Below are positions 30,479 through 39,349 of a stretch of 64,000 nucleotides of DNA, in pieces (positions within the stretch are counted from its first letter, which is position 1; each line of letters starts with the position of its first letter). The stretch covers positions 3,720,001 to 3,784,000 of the forward strand of contig NZ_CP069526.1 in the NCBI RefSeq assembly GCF_016889705.1. Reading direction: 5' to 3'. This DNA is from Amycolatopsis sp. FDAARGOS 1241. GTDB taxonomy: Bacteria; Actinomycetota; Actinomycetes; Mycobacteriales; Pseudonocardiaceae. The notes beneath the pieces are model-generated. The model had not been told where the DNA came from and searched no databases. It saw nothing but the letters and a program-made list of their open reading frames with translations. The translations under genes were made by a program, and so were the position numbers.

Positions 30479-30503
30479 GTTTCGGTCGGGCGCAGGCGGG
30501 TAG
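30479..30503 (+). promoter_or_regulatory. SigB/SigF-like promoter for the alcohol dehydrogenase locus
   Basis: GTTT (30479-30482), 15 nt, GGGTAG (30498-30503). Divergent from and only 5 nt away from the promoter at 30450-30474. Leader about 27 nt including GGGAGGAG before the GTG at 30537. Confidence 0.75.
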
Positions 30504-30536
30504 GCCGCCACGACGAGAAGATCGGGAGGAGCGAGC

Positions 30537-31672
30537 GTGAAGGCAGTTGGGTGGCACCACGTGGGCGACATCCGGCTCGACGAAGTGCCCGATCCGAAGA
30601 TCCTCGAACCGAGCGACCCGACCGTGCGCATCACCCGCAGCGCGATCTGCGGCACCGACCTGCACCTGGTCCGCGGCGCGGTGCCGGGGATGCGGCCCGG
30701 TGGACGGCTGCAGGCCGAGTACGCCCGCGTGCCGTTCGCGATGACGACGCTGGTGCGCATCCCCGACGCGGTGTCGGACGACCGGGCGATCCTGCTGGCG
30801 GACATCTTTCCGACGGCGTGGTTCGGCGCCCGGCTCGCCGAGGTGTCGCGCGGGGGTCGCCTCGGGGCCACCGAAGAAGCACGTGCCCGCGGCGGGGCCA
30901 TGGGGGTTCGCGCGGTCGCACTGCGCGTAGTACCCGGCGCGGCGGTACGAGTACGTGCCACAGCCGATGGTCGACGGGATCACCACGCGGTCGCCCGGCG
31001 AAAAGCCGCGCACGCGGGTCCGACGTCCTCGACCACGCCGACGGCTTCGTGGCCGAGGAGCGTGCCTTCGACGGCGTGCTCGTGCTCGGTGCCGGCGTGG
31101 TGGGCCAGTTCGCGATCGCGTCGGCCAAGCGCCAGGGCGCCGGCCGCGTGTTCGCCCTCGACCGGATCGCGTCCCGGCTGGAGCACGCACGCGCGCAGAA
31201 CGCCGAAACCGTGAACTTCGACGACGAGGACCCGGTGGCGGTGATCGGCGAGCTCACCGGGGGGATCGGCGTGGACCGCGTGATCGACGCGGTGGGGGGC
31301 GACGCGGAAAGCCCGACGACCGGCTCGCCCCCACCGGCGGACTGGACGCCCGGCGGCGCGCCCGCGCAGGCCGCGCGCTGGGCCGTGGGCGCCGTCGCGA
31401 AGGCCGGCAGCATCGGCGTGATCGGCGTCTACCCGCCGGGCTTCGACGAGTTCCCGTTCGGGTTGGCCATGAACAAGAACCTGACTCTGCACATGGGCAA
31501 CTGCAACCACCGCCGCTACCTGCCGGACCTGCTGGAACTCGTCCACTCCGGCGTCGTCGACCCGCTGAGGTTCATCACGCAGCACGAGAAGCCGACGGCC
31601 GCGATCGAGGCGTGCGAGACCTTCGACCGCCGCGAGGAAGGTTGGCTGAAGACGGTGCTGGACGTCGCCTGA
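30537..31672 (+). pseudogene. Zinc-type alcohol dehydrogenase, internally rearranged
   Basis: The N-terminus is normal (MKAVGWHHVGDIRLDEVPDP, SAICGTDLHLVRGAVPGM), as is the C-terminus (VLVLGAGVVGQFAIASAKRQ, then MNKNLTLHMGNCNHRRYLPD). Between them the order is wrong. After GMRPG comes QAEYARVPFAMTTLVRIPDA to RLAEVSRGG, which should follow the zinc loop. The zinc-loop segment itself (LLGHEAVGVVEDV, RGFSPGDRVVIPSTIGC, YYAQCDRANPHG) lies on the opposite strand at about 30862-31070. That inverted piece also has a 1-nt frameshift, and its structural-zinc region reads CGTYSYRR instead of CGTCSYCR. The gene cannot make a working enzyme; an assembly artefact remains possible. Confidence 0.85.
30862..31070 (-). 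other. Inverted and displaced internal segment of the alcohol dehydrogenase
   Basis: Read leftward from ~31070, it encodes GTLLGHEAVGVVEDVG, then after a 1-nt slip VRGFSPGDRVVIPSTIG and GPAAGTCFFGGPEAT. This is the stretch missing between GMRPG and QAEYAR in the plus-strand parts. Producing this order needs two nested inversions or a cut, flip and move. Confidence 0.8.
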
Positions 31673-31685
31673 GCCCCGCTCGACG

Positions 31686-31711
31686 GGCGGCCGGCGCGAG
31701 GGCCGGCCGCC
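31686..31711. terminator. Hairpin terminator between convergent genes
   Basis: GGCGGCCGGC (31686-31695) pairs perfectly with 31702-31711, 6-nt loop, 14 nt after the dehydrogenase stop. Confidence 0.6.
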
Positions 31712-31747
31712 TGCCCGCAACTCGCGGTTCCGCTTTCAGGCTACGGG

Positions 31748-31782
31748 GTTCAGGACGCTCGTTCAGGACGCTCGTTCAGGAC
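31748..31782. repeat. 13-bp tandem repeat, nearly three copies
   Basis: GTTCAGGACGCTC at 31748-31760 and 31761-31773, then a partial third copy from 31774 (GTTCAGGAC). It overlaps the last codons and stop of the metallophosphoesterase gene on the minus strand. Confidence 0.85.
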
Positions 31783-32504
31783 AGAGTGGCCGGTTCGCGA
31801 GCGACCGAGTAGATCGCGTACGCCGACCGCAGCACCGGCTGCGCGACGTTGCGCACGCGCACCCCGCCGGGGGTCACGCCCTGTTCGGTGCCGAAGTGGG
31901 CGTGGCCGTGGAGCGCGAGGTCGGCGCCGACCTCGTCGATCGGTTCGCACAACAGGTACGAGCCGAGGAACGGGTGGATCTCCGGCGGTTCCCCGTGGAG
32001 CGTGCCCGGGATGGGGGAGTAGTGCGTCAGCGCGACGACGACGTCCGTCCGGAGACTCACCAACGCCTCGCGGAGGCGGGCGGCGGAGTCCATCGTGTGC
32101 TCGACGAAGTCCTTCATCTCGCGTTCCCCGAAGTGGCTCGCGCACTTGCCGGCGAACCCGCCCCCGAAGCCCTTCACCCCGGCTACACCCAGTGTGCCGC
32201 CGGGCAGGTCGAAGGTCGCCGCGTCGCCTTCGAGCACGGTGATGCCCGCCTCGGCGAGCAGGGCGGCCACGACGTCCTGGCGGTCGCTGTGGTGGTCGTG
32301 GTTGCCGAGCACAGCGGCGACGGGCACGGGCAGCCCGGCGAACTCCTCGGCGGCCACCTGGGCCTCCGCGAGGCTGCCGTGGCGCGTGAGGTCACCCGCC
32401 AGCAGCAGCACGTCCGCGTGCCCGGCGAGCCGGTCCAGCGCTGGGCGCAGCAGGCCGCGTGAGTCCTCGCCCAGGTGCACATCTCCGACGGCGGCGATCC
32501 TCAT
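31776..32504 (-). CDS. Metallophosphoesterase (calcineurin-like)
   Basis: 242 residues. Complete set of metal-ligand motifs: IAAVGDVHLGE (D-x-H), VLLLAGDLTRHG (GD), AVLGNHDHHSDRQ (GNHD), ALTHYSPIPG and LALHGHAHFGTEQG (GHxH). Hydrolyses phosphoesters of unknown identity in the cytosol. The ATG overlaps the upstream nucleotidyltransferase stop (ATGA), so the three genes from 34362 leftward form an operon. Confidence 0.9.
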   Translation of the reverse strand: MRIAAVGDVHLGEDSRGLLRPALDRLAGHADVLLLAGDLTRHGSLAEAQVAAEEFAGLPVPVAAVLGNHDHHSDRQDVVAALLAEAGITVLEGDAATFDLPGGTLGVAGVKGFGGGFAGKCASHFGEREMKDFVEHTMDSAARLREALVSLRTDVVVALTHYSPIPGTLHGEPPEIHPFLGSYLLCEPIDEVGADLALHGHAHFGTEQGVTPGGVRVRNVAQPVLRSAYAIYSVAREPATLS

Positions 32505-33310
32505 CGGCCCATCTCCTCGGCGTGGGCGGGCTCGCGGACCTCCGCCACCCGCACGTCGTTGTGCACCAGCTCGCCTGTGAGGTGCTCGGCGACGACCCGG
32601 GCCAGCTCGTCGCGCCGGGACGCGCAGGTGACCTCGCCGGTGAGGTGCACGTGGTCCCCGCGCACCGTCACGTGCACGCCCAGCTCGGCGGTCCGGGGGT
32701 CTTCGGCCAGTGCCCGGCTGAGCCGGGCCACGAGGTACTGCGGTGGTTCGTTCATCGGTTCGTCCTCTCCGTCGATCACGGACAACGCGGCGAGCAGTGA
32801 CAGGAACGCCCGCGCGTACGGCGAGGCGGCCGTCTGCGCCGCGACCGAATGCCAGTCCACCTGCTCCCGCAGGTCCCGCGCGATCCCGAGCACCGGCGCG
32901 AAGTCGCAGTGGTGCGCGTCGAGCACGAGGATCTTGTGCACCAGCAGGTCCGTCGCGGACACGACCGGTGCCTCCGTCGGGCCGATCCGCATGGGCGTGG
33001 CCCGGTCGAGCAGCTCGTCGGTCACCGGCCACTGGTTGGGCCGGAAGACGAGGTCGACGAGCCGGTCGCCGTCGTAGGCCTTGGTCAGCCAGTCCTCGGG
33101 CGGGTGCACTGGGCGCATCCCGGCCCCGGCGAGCGCCGCTTGCGCCCGCGGGGCGTCTTCCTCCCGCAGGAACAGATCCACGTCGTGGTCCGAGGGTGGG
33201 CCGCCGCGCGCGTAGACGGCCAGCCCGCCGGCCACGGCGTACCGGATCCCGGTCGGTGCCAGTGCGGTCACGACCCGGGTCAGGCTCTGCAAGAGCGCTT
33301 CGACATCCAC
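32501..33310 (-). CDS. Nucleotidyltransferase-fold protein with C-terminal BON domain
   Basis: 269 residues. N-terminal part has RYAVAGGLAVYARGGPPSDHDVDLFL, the GG...DxD pattern of MNT-type nucleotidyltransferases. After about residue 190 a BON domain follows (LGVHVTVRGDHVHLTGEVTC, then VVAEHLTGELVHNDVRVAEV), usually linked to membrane or osmotic-shock proteins. The pairing is uncommon. It starts 2 nt after the epimerase stop and overlaps the metallophosphoesterase start. Function unknown. Confidence 0.75.
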   Translation of the reverse strand: MDVEALLQSLTRVVTALAPTGIRYAVAGGLAVYARGGPPSDHDVDLFLREEDAPRAQAALAGAGMRPVHPPEDWLTKAYDGDRLVDLVFRPNQWPVTDELLDRATPMRIGPTEAPVVSATDLLVHKILVLDAHHCDFAPVLGIARDLREQVDWHSVAAQTAASPYARAFLSLLAALSVIDGEDEPMNEPPQYLVARLSRALAEDPRTAELGVHVTVRGDHVHLTGEVTCASRRDELARVVAEHLTGELVHNDVRVAEVREPAHAEEMGR

Positions 33311-33312
33311 GG

Positions 33313-34362
33313 TCAGGGCCGTTGCCCGACGCCGGATCCGAGCTCGCTCGCCCGGGTGTTTTCACCGGCGAGCTGCGGGGTTCCTCCGCCACTGCCTTCG
33401 CGCAGGCCGCGCAGGAATTCGCCGAGGGTTTCGGCCGCCGAGTGCACCGGGCGCCAGTCCAGTTCGGATCGCGCGCGCGTCGTGTCCATCAGCGGCAGCC
33501 GCAGCACGGTGTCGAACAAGCCGGGAGTCGCGGGCACGAGGTGCAGCCGCCACGCGGCGGCCAGCGCGGGCCGGACGAGCCACGACGGCACCGGCACGAG
33601 GCGGGCATCGAGCAGGCTCGCGAGGAAAGCGGGGTCGACGACGTCGTCCGTTGCGATGTTGAACGCGCCGGAGACCGGGCGCAGCACGCACCGCCGGACG
33701 GCATCGGCGAGGTCGTCGCTGTGCACGACCTGGAAGCGCAGCCCCGGCACGTCCGGCACCACCGGCACGAGGCTCGGCCGCAGCAATGAGCCGGGCACGA
33801 ACGGTCCCGCGAACAACCGCCGCTGTTCCGGTGAGGCCGAGCGCTGGAACACGAAGCCCGGCCGCACGCGGACGGCGCGCAGCCCGGGGTGCTCGCGCTC
33901 GAACGCGTCGAGACACCGCTCCACGTAGGCCTTTTCGCGCGGGTACGCCGCGGCGGGCCAGCCGTGCGTGGGCCAGTCTTCGGCGACCCGCCGGTCACCC
34001 TCACCGGGCGAGTAGGCGCCTACCGAAGACGCGTACACGAGCGTGGGAACTCCGGCTTCGGCCGCGGCCTCGAAGACCCGCAGCGAACCGTGCACGTTGG
34101 CTTCCCAGGTGAGGTCCGGGCGGTGCGTGGGCTGGAAGAGCCACGCGAGGTGCACCACGGCGTCGGCGCCGCGCAGCGCGAGCGTGAGATCGTCGCGGGT
34201 CACATCGAGCGGCACGTATTCGGTCTTGGGCGGCGGGTGCGCCGCGGGCCGGCGCTCGATGCCGACGACGGACCCGACGGCGGGGTCCGCGGCGAGCGCA
34301 CGAACCACCGCGGTGCCGAGGTTGCCGGTCGCGCCGGTCACGACGATCCGTTGGCCAGTCAT
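33313..34362 (-). CDS. NAD-dependent epimerase/dehydratase (extended SDR)
   Basis: 349 residues. Rossmann motif VVTGATGNLGTAVVRALAAD, VHLAWLFQPTH, VYASSVGAYSPG and catalytic YPREK (Tyr-x3-Lys). The C-terminal substrate domain includes PALAAAWRLHLVPATPGLFD. Acts on a nucleotide sugar or similar NAD-dependent substrate; identity unknown. No Shine-Dalgarno is seen; GGCTAA ends 9 nt before the ATG, matching the leaderless geometry of other genes here. Confidence 0.87.
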   Translation of the reverse strand: MTGQRIVVTGATGNLGTAVVRALAADPAVGSVVGIERRPAAHPPPKTEYVPLDVTRDDLTLALRGADAVVHLAWLFQPTHRPDLTWEANVHGSLRVFEAAAEAGVPTLVYASSVGAYSPGEGDRRVAEDWPTHGWPAAAYPREKAYVERCLDAFEREHPGLRAVRVRPGFVFQRSASPEQRRLFAGPFVPGSLLRPSLVPVVPDVPGLRFQVVHSDDLADAVRRCVLRPVSGAFNIATDDVVDPAFLASLLDARLVPVPSWLVRPALAAAWRLHLVPATPGLFDTVLRLPLMDTTRARSELDWRPVHSAAETLGEFLRGLREGSGGGTPQLAGENTRASELGSGVGQRP

Positions 34363-34371
34363 GGTCCCGGG

Positions 34372-34397
34372 TTAGCCCCCGCCGGGCCGGGCTAATC
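34372..34397 (-). promoter_or_regulatory. Possible SigB/SigF-like promoter for the epimerase operon
   Basis: Minus strand GATT (34397-34394), 16 nt, GGCTAA (34377-34372), 9 nt to the ATG at 34362. The boxes are degenerate; the spacing supports it. Confidence 0.4.
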
Positions 34398-35504
34398 GTC
34401 CAGTCGCTGCAGCAACCGGCGGGCGGGCAGCGCCATCGCGCCGAGGCCGAGGGTCGCGGTCACGCCGTCGCGCGAGGTGACCAGGCGCTCCTCCACCTCG
34501 GCGAGCAGTTCGCGGCAGCGAGTCAGGTCCACGGTCGCCCCGGGGGCGGTCGTGGCGCGGACGGCGTGCGCCAGCTCCCGCAGGAGATCGGCGACCGTGT
34601 CGCGCGCCTCCGGCCACGGGTACAGGAACGGTTCGTGACCATGCGAGGCGGTGCGCACTGAGTCCACGAGCTGCTCCACGGGCGGCCACAGCGATGCGAG
34701 GGTCCGGAGTGGACGGTCGTGGACCAGCCCGGCGCGCGGGCGGCGCCGGCGGAAATTGAGGTAGCGGTCCTCCTGCGTCAGCAAGGCCGCGTCGTCGGCT
34801 TCGCGGGCGAGACTGCGGACGTCACGGATCTGGCCGAGCCACTCGTCGAGGTCTTCCGGCGGGTCGTCGGTGCGCACGACGCCGGCGGTCGCTTCGACCA
34901 GGTCGGCGATGGCGTGGGCCAGACGGTGGCCCGCGGCGGCGAGCCGTTCCCCGTGCAGGGGCGGGAAGAGCAGCACGTTGACGGCCAGCCCGATGGCGGC
35001 GCCGAGCGCGGTTTCCAGGAGGCGGTCGCCGAGCAGGCTGAGGTCCCGCGCCGTGCCGTAGGTGACCACCAGCATCCCGGTCACGCCGACCCACACCCCG
35101 GAACCGCCGAAGCGGCGCCACCCGCCGACGAGCAGGCCGGCGAACACGACGACCGCCAGCGCCCAGGTGAGGCCGGGCACCACCGCGGACACCACCGCCG
35201 CGAGCAGGACGCCGGTCGCGACCGAACCCACCTGCTGCAGCCAGTTGCGCAGGCTGCGGTACACCGTGACTTCGATGAGGAAGATCGCGGCGTACGGGGC
35301 CAGGAACGGCTGCGGCAGGCCGAGCACCAGCCCCGCGAGCAGCCACGCCGCGACCGCCGCGACGGTCGCCTTCGCGGCCTGGACCAGCGCGCGGCGTTCG
35401 GATCCTGGCAGGCGCAGCGCCCGCGCGAGCCAGCCCAGCGGGGATCGGTCGTCGCGCAGGAACGCGCGCAGCTTCCCGAGCGTTCCCGGCCGGCCGTCGG
35501 GCAC
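34392..35504 (-). CDS. FUSC-family aromatic acid exporter-like membrane protein
   Basis: 370 residues. N-terminal six-helix bundle (VAAVAAWLLAGLVLGLPQPF, APYAAIFLIEVTVYRSLRNW, VGSVATGVLLAAVVSAVVPG) and a cytosolic helical C-terminal half, as in FUSC/YccS/AaeB-type exporters. GTG at 35504 is chosen because it lies 4 nt after the DUF4383 stop; an upstream extension would overlap that gene. It is cotranscribed with DUF4383 from a stress-type promoter. Substrate unknown. Confidence 0.8.
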   Translation of the reverse strand: MPDGRPGTLGKLRAFLRDDRSPLGWLARALRLPGSERRALVQAAKATVAAVAAWLLAGLVLGLPQPFLAPYAAIFLIEVTVYRSLRNWLQQVGSVATGVLLAAVVSAVVPGLTWALAVVVFAGLLVGGWRRFGGSGVWVGVTGMLVVTYGTARDLSLLGDRLLETALGAAIGLAVNVLLFPPLHGERLAAAGHRLAHAIADLVEATAGVVRTDDPPEDLDEWLGQIRDVRSLAREADDAALLTQEDRYLNFRRRRPRAGLVHDRPLRTLASLWPPVEQLVDSVRTASHGHEPFLYPWPEARDTVADLLRELAHAVRATTAPGATVDLTRCRELLAEVEERLVTSRDGVTATLGLGAMALPARRLLQRLDD

Positions 35505-35508
35505 GGCG

Positions 35509-35931
35509 TCAGCGCTGGGGCGCCGCCGCGCGCACCCGGCCGCCGGCGAGGACGACCGCAAGGGCGACGAGGGCGGTGAGGCCGTGCAGCCAGTTGTCGG
35601 CCCAGTTGATGTTCACCGGGTCTTCGTCCACCGTGCTGAACGTCGCCGAGAGGATCCCGTACGCGGTCAGACCGGCGAACGCGACGAACACGAACCAGCA
35701 GTAGCCGATGGTCCCGGACAGCTTCCGCGCCGCGAGCAAGCCGAGCAGGCCGACCGCGGTGTGCACGATGTTGAGCACGGTGCTGGTGCTGAATAGCCAG
35801 ACCGTGCGCGTCGTGTCGTGTCCGAGGTGGGCCGTCTCCGGCACGAAGAACCCCGTGATGCCGAGTACGAGGTAGACGAGCGCGACCACACCGACGATCA
35901 GCCTCGGCCAGGAACGTGGGGTGTCTGCCAT
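35509..35931 (-). CDS. DUF4383 membrane protein
   Basis: 140 residues with four membrane segments: RLIVGVVALVYLVLGITGFF, LNIVHTAVGLLGLLAAR, CWFVFVAFAGLTAYGIL and LHGLTALVALAVVLAGG. The N-terminal pattern and NIVHTAVG match DUF4383, function unknown, frequent in actinobacterial stress islands. ATG at 35931 has GGGAGG 5 nt upstream; the in-frame ATG at 35982 would lie upstream of the predicted transcription start. Confidence 0.82.
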   Translation of the reverse strand: MADTPRSWPRLIVGVVALVYLVLGITGFFVPETAHLGHDTTRTVWLFSTSTVLNIVHTAVGLLGLLAARKLSGTIGYCWFVFVAFAGLTAYGILSATFSTVDEDPVNINWADNWLHGLTALVALAVVLAGGRVRAAAPQR

Positions 35932-35957
35932 GGTTGCCTCCCTTCCCGGCCCGGCGG

Positions 35958-35982
35958 TTACCCCACCCGTCGGCTCGTACAC
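35958..35982 (-). promoter_or_regulatory. SigB/SigF-like promoter for DUF4383-FUSC operon
   Basis: Minus strand GTGT (35982-35979), 15 nt, GGGTAA (35963-35958). Leader about 20 nt with a ribosome site. Lies 4 nt past the MrpD stop. Confidence 0.65.
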
Positions 35983-35985
35983 GCC

Positions 35986-37758
35986 TCACCACCAGACCAG
36001 TGCCGCGAACGCGGCCACCCCGGCGAGCAGCCACGCCACGTAGTCGCCGACGTGCCCCGAATGGGCCCGGTGCAGCAGGTGCACACCGGAGCGCACGGCC
36101 GACGGTGCCCTCCCGCGCGACCACAACCCCGCCGCTGCGATACCCGCGGCGAGCACCACCGACGCCGCGGCGCCGATCAGGCCCGGGGTGGTCCACGCCA
36201 CCTCCGCCGGCTCGACCGCCGAAGGGGGCAGGCCCGGGAGAACGTCGTGGAAGTACCCCGTCGGATCGGCTGCCTGCCCGCCCGCGAGCGCCGCCGTGTC
36301 GCGCAGCCACGCCAGGGTGCCCGCGGCGAGGGCGGCCAGCAGCAGGAGCACCACGGCGGCGAACATGGGAGCGGGGGTGCGGCGGATGGGCCGGCGCGTC
36401 TCGGGCTGCTCGCCGCCGCCGGTGGACCGGTCACCGGAGTCTCCGGACGGCGCGTGGCCGAGTCCGAAGTAGACCCGCAGCCCGGCCCTGACCGCCGTCC
36501 CGGCCGTCAGGGCGGAAACCGCGACGAACAGCACGGAAAGCCATTCCGGCAGCGCGTGTTCCGTGATGTCCTTGCCCAGCGCGACACCGAAGGGCGGCAG
36601 GCCCGCGAGCGCGAAGGCAGCGACGAGGAACAGCACGCTCTCGACCCGCGAGTGCCGGGCGCGGCCGGCGAGCTCGTCTTCGTCGACGCTGCCGTAGCGG
36701 TTGAGCAGTACCCCCACCAGCAGGAACAACGCGCCCTTCGCGCCGGCGTGCCCGTACACGGACAGGGTGAACCCCGTGCCGGGTTCCACGGCCGTCAGCC
36801 CGCACAGGAACAGTCCGGTGTGGGCGATCGTCGAATACGCCAGCATGCGCTTGAGGTGCCGCTGGGTCAGGCACAGCGCCGAGCCGAGCATCGCCGTGAC
36901 CACGCCGAGCACGAGCAGCGCCCGGTTCACGGCGGCGTCCGGGGGAGCGGTGGCGAAGACCGTGGCGCGGACCCGCAGCACGCCGTACAGCCCGAGCTCC
37001 ACCATCACGCCCGAGAACAGCACGCACACCGGCGCGGGCGCGACCGCGTGCGCGTCGGCGAGCCAGAAGTGGAACGGCACCGTGGCGGCCTTCACGAGCA
37101 GGCCCGTGCACACGAGGACGAACGCGGCCACCACCAGCGCGTCGGAGCCGTGGCCGGCGAGCGCGACGCCCAGCTGCGCGAGCCCGAGCTGCCCGGCGCG
37201 CGCGTAGAGCAGCCCGATGCCCATCAGCGTGAAGTAGGCGCCGAGGGAGTTGACCACACCGAAGTTCAGCGCGCCCTGCACCGAGTCGGCTTCCTCGACG
37301 CGGTAGCCGGTGAGCGCGTACGCCACCCCGCTCATCAGCTCGAAGAACACGAACATCGTGAACAGGTCGCCCGTCACGAGGAACCCGAGCACACCGGTGA
37401 GGAACAGCAGCACCATCGCGTGGAAGCGCGCCTCGACCGCGTCGAAGTAGCGCCAGCTGTAGAGCAGCGCGCAGCACGTGAGGAAGGCCGCGAGCAGGGC
37501 CAGCGCCGCGCTGAGCTGGTCGGCCACCAGGACGATCCCGACCGTGCGCGGGCCGGTGGGCCGGTGCCCGCCGAGCCAGTCGACCACGCGGCCGTGGCGG
37601 GTCGCGGCCACCAGCAGCGCCGCCAGGACGGTCACGGCCACGGCGGCCGCTGTCGCGAAGAGGTCCGCGGCGAGGCGCGGCAGGAAGCCGCCGACCCCCA
37701 GCAGCAGGCACGCCGCCAGCAGTGGCACGGCGACGAGCAGCACGGGGACCACGGACAT
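35986..37758 (-). CDS. mrpD: Mrp/Mbh-type cation:proton antiporter subunit D
   Basis: 590 residues, at least fourteen membrane segments, NuoN/NuoM-like proton-channel fold. Key motifs: [21 protein letters not shown] (conserved Glu), [40 protein letters not shown] (Lys/His helix), [14 protein letters not shown]. It is the only large antiporter-like subunit in this operon, as a MrpA NuoL-like core is missing. The C-terminal ~150 residues are an actinobacterial extension with a charged loop. Confidence 0.9.
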   Translation of the reverse strand: MSVVPVLLVAVPLLAACLLLGVGGFLPRLAADLFATAAAVAVTVLAALLVAATRHGRVVDWLGGHRPTGPRTVGIVLVADQLSAALALLAAFLTCCALLYSWRYFDAVEARFHAMVLLFLTGVLGFLVTGDLFTMFVFFELMSGVAYALTGYRVEEADSVQGALNFGVVNSLGAYFTLMGIGLLYARAGQLGLAQLGVALAGHGSDALVVAAFVLVCTGLLVKAATVPFHFWLADAHAVAPAPVCVLFSGVMVELGLYGVLRVRATVFATAPPDAAVNRALLVLGVVTAMLGSALCLTQRHLKRMLAYSTIAHTGLFLCGLTAVEPGTGFTLSVYGHAGAKGALFLLVGVLLNRYGSVDEDELAGRARHSRVESVLFLVAAFALAGLPPFGVALGKDITEHALPEWLSVLFVAVSALTAGTAVRAGLRVYFGLGHAPSGDSGDRSTGGGEQPETRRPIRRTPAPMFAAVVLLLLAALAAGTLAWLRDTAALAGGQAADPTGYFHDVLPGLPPSAVEPAEVAWTTPGLIGAAASVVLAAGIAAAGLWSRGRAPSAVRSGVHLLHRAHSGHVGDYVAWLLAGVAAFAALVWW

Positions 37759-37759
37759 G

Positions 37760-38101
37760 TCAGCCGCGCAGTGCCTTGAGTTCGTCGGGGTCGACGGTCC
37801 CGTGGCGGCGCGAGATCTGCACGGTCAGGGCGAGCAGCAACGCGGTGATCGTGGCGGACACGACGATGTCGGTGAGCGTGAGCGCCTGCACCGTCGGGTC
37901 CACGATCGGCGTCGCCTGCCCGGGTGTGACGATCGGCGCGCCGGCGCCACGCTGGTAGCCGATCGCGAGCAGCAGCACGTAGGTCCCCGACTGCGCGACC
38001 GACAACGAGACGACCGTGTGCACGAGGTGGCGGCTGCGCACGATCCCGAGGCAGCCGAGCAAAAGCAGCCACGCGGCCACGCCGTAGCAGGCCGCGGTCA
38101 C
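37760..38101 (-). CDS. mrpC: Mrp/Mbh-type antiporter subunit C (NuoK-like)
   Basis: 113 residues with three helices: [40 protein letters not shown] and [20 protein letters not shown]. This is the NuoK/MrpC fold with the conserved [11 protein letters not shown]. Overlaps the MrpB-like stop (ATGA) and precedes mrpD by 1 nt. Confidence 0.88.
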   Translation of the reverse strand: MTAACYGVAAWLLLLGCLGIVRSRHLVHTVVSLSVAQSGTYVLLLAIGYQRGAGAPIVTPGQATPIVDPTVQALTLTDIVVSATITALLLALTVQISRRHGTVDPDELKALRG

Positions 38102-38823
38102 CGGCTCTCCTCGTCCGCGTGGCCCAGCGCGTGGGCGAGGAACCGCGACAGCAGCACCACCACGCCCGCGGCCACCTCGACGCCGACGATGACGCTCAGC
38201 ACCGGCACGGTCCCCGCAGACAGCAACGAGCCGAAGCTGCCCAGCGGCAGCACGTTCGCGAGGAACGACCCGGTGACGAACAGCCCGGCCAGCCCGACGA
38301 GCACGTACGCGGCGGTGGCCGCGGCTTCGGCGTACTCGAGACTGCCCAGCGGCCGCAGCTTCAGCAGCGCCGGGTAGCTGCCCGACAGGTAGAGCAGGTG
38401 CCAGCCGGTGGCGAGCACGACGCCGCCCTGGAAACCGCCGCCCGGGGTGAGGTGGCCGTGGACGATCACGTCGAGCCCGAGCAGCGCCGCGACCGGCAGC
38501 AGCAACCAGCCGGCGAAGCGGACGGCGGGCATCACCTGTCCGGGCGGGTCGGGAACCTTCCGCCGCGGCGGCTGGAGCAGCGCGAGCACGCCGACGACCG
38601 CGGCGGCGACGATCGTCTCTTCGCCGAGCGTGTCCAGCGCGCGCAGATCGAAGTTCACCGACGACACGAGGTTCGGCGTCCCGGCGCGCAAGGCGGCCGG
38701 CAGCACGAGGTCACGGTAGGGGTGAACCGCGCCGCCCGCGGCGGGCATCTTCGTGAACGCGGCGGCGAGCACCGCCGCCACCCCGGCGGCGCCGGCGAAC
38801 CCGACGACGTCGCGCGCCCTCAC
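38098..38823 (-). CDS. MbhE-MbhF/MrpB-like antiporter subunit (fused)
   Basis: 241 residues. The N-terminal ~80 residues (VVGFAGAAGVAAVLAAAFTK, NLVSSVNFDLRALDTLGEET) match the MbhE/MrpA C-terminal piece; the remainder is MrpB: VHGHLTPGGGFQGGVVLATG, and LFVTGSFLANVLPLGSFGSL. So MbhE and MbhF functions appear joined. GTG at 38823 overlaps the upstream TGA (GTGA), making an unbroken coupled operon. Confidence 0.8.
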   Translation of the reverse strand: MRARDVVGFAGAAGVAAVLAAAFTKMPAAGGAVHPYRDLVLPAALRAGTPNLVSSVNFDLRALDTLGEETIVAAAVVGVLALLQPPRRKVPDPPGQVMPAVRFAGWLLLPVAALLGLDVIVHGHLTPGGGFQGGVVLATGWHLLYLSGSYPALLKLRPLGSLEYAEAAATAAYVLVGLAGLFVTGSFLANVLPLGSFGSLLSAGTVPVLSVIVGVEVAAGVVVLLSRFLAHALGHADEESR

Positions 38824-39053
38824 CGGCCCACCTTGCGCAGGGTCAGCAGCACCAGCAACGGCAGCACCGCGGAACCCACGGCGAGCTCGGACAACGCGAC
38901 GTCCGGCGCCTGGAAGACGACGAACAGGATCGTCAGGCACAAGGAGAACACCGACAGCGTCACGGCCTGGCGCTTCGGGTCGGCGGTGAGCACGACCGCG
39001 GTCGCGGAGACCGCCACGAACGCCAGCGCCACCAGCAGCACAGCGGTGTTCAC
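38820..39053 (-). CDS. MbhD/DUF4040-like antiporter subunit
   Basis: 77 residues with three helices: VNTAVLLVALAFVAVSATAV, LSVFSLCLTILFVVFQAPDV, ALSELAVGSAVLPLLVLLTL. The QAPDVALSELAVGS motif is the DUF4040/MbhD signature, equivalent to part of the MrpA C-terminus. GTG at 39053 overlaps the mrpG stop. Confidence 0.82.
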   Translation of the reverse strand: MNTAVLLVALAFVAVSATAVVLTADPKRQAVTLSVFSLCLTILFVVFQAPDVALSELAVGSAVLPLLVLLTLRKVGR

Positions 39054-39349
39054 GACGGCAGGTCCTCGTCGGTGAGCTCGCGCCGGTTCGCTTCCAGCCG
39101 CGCGGTGGCCGCCTGCAGCACCGGTCCGGTCACCGCGAGCAGCACCACCACCGCGACGATCGCGCCGGAGCCCAGGTGCCACCCGTTGGTCAGCACCAGT
39201 CCGGCGCCGATGAGCGGCGCGCCCAGCGTGGTCACGGGGGACAGCAGGTGCAGGCGCGTGAACAGGTCGCGGGCCCGCAGCATCCCCACCGCGGACAGCA
39301 GCACCACGGCCACCCCGGCGAACACGAGGACCTGCGCCGCGACCGTCAC
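39050..39349 (-). CDS. mrpG: Mrp antiporter subunit G
   Basis: 99 residues: VLVFAGVAVVLLSAVGMLRA, then RDLFTRLHLLSPVTTLGAPL, the MrpG/PhaG signature (R-D-x-x-x-R-L-H). Three helices and an acidic tail. GTG overlaps the mrpF stop. Confidence 0.88.
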   Translation of the reverse strand: MTVAAQVLVFAGVAVVLLSAVGMLRARDLFTRLHLLSPVTTLGAPLIGAGLVLTNGWHLGSGAIVAVVVLLAVTGPVLQAATARLEANRRELTDEDLPS

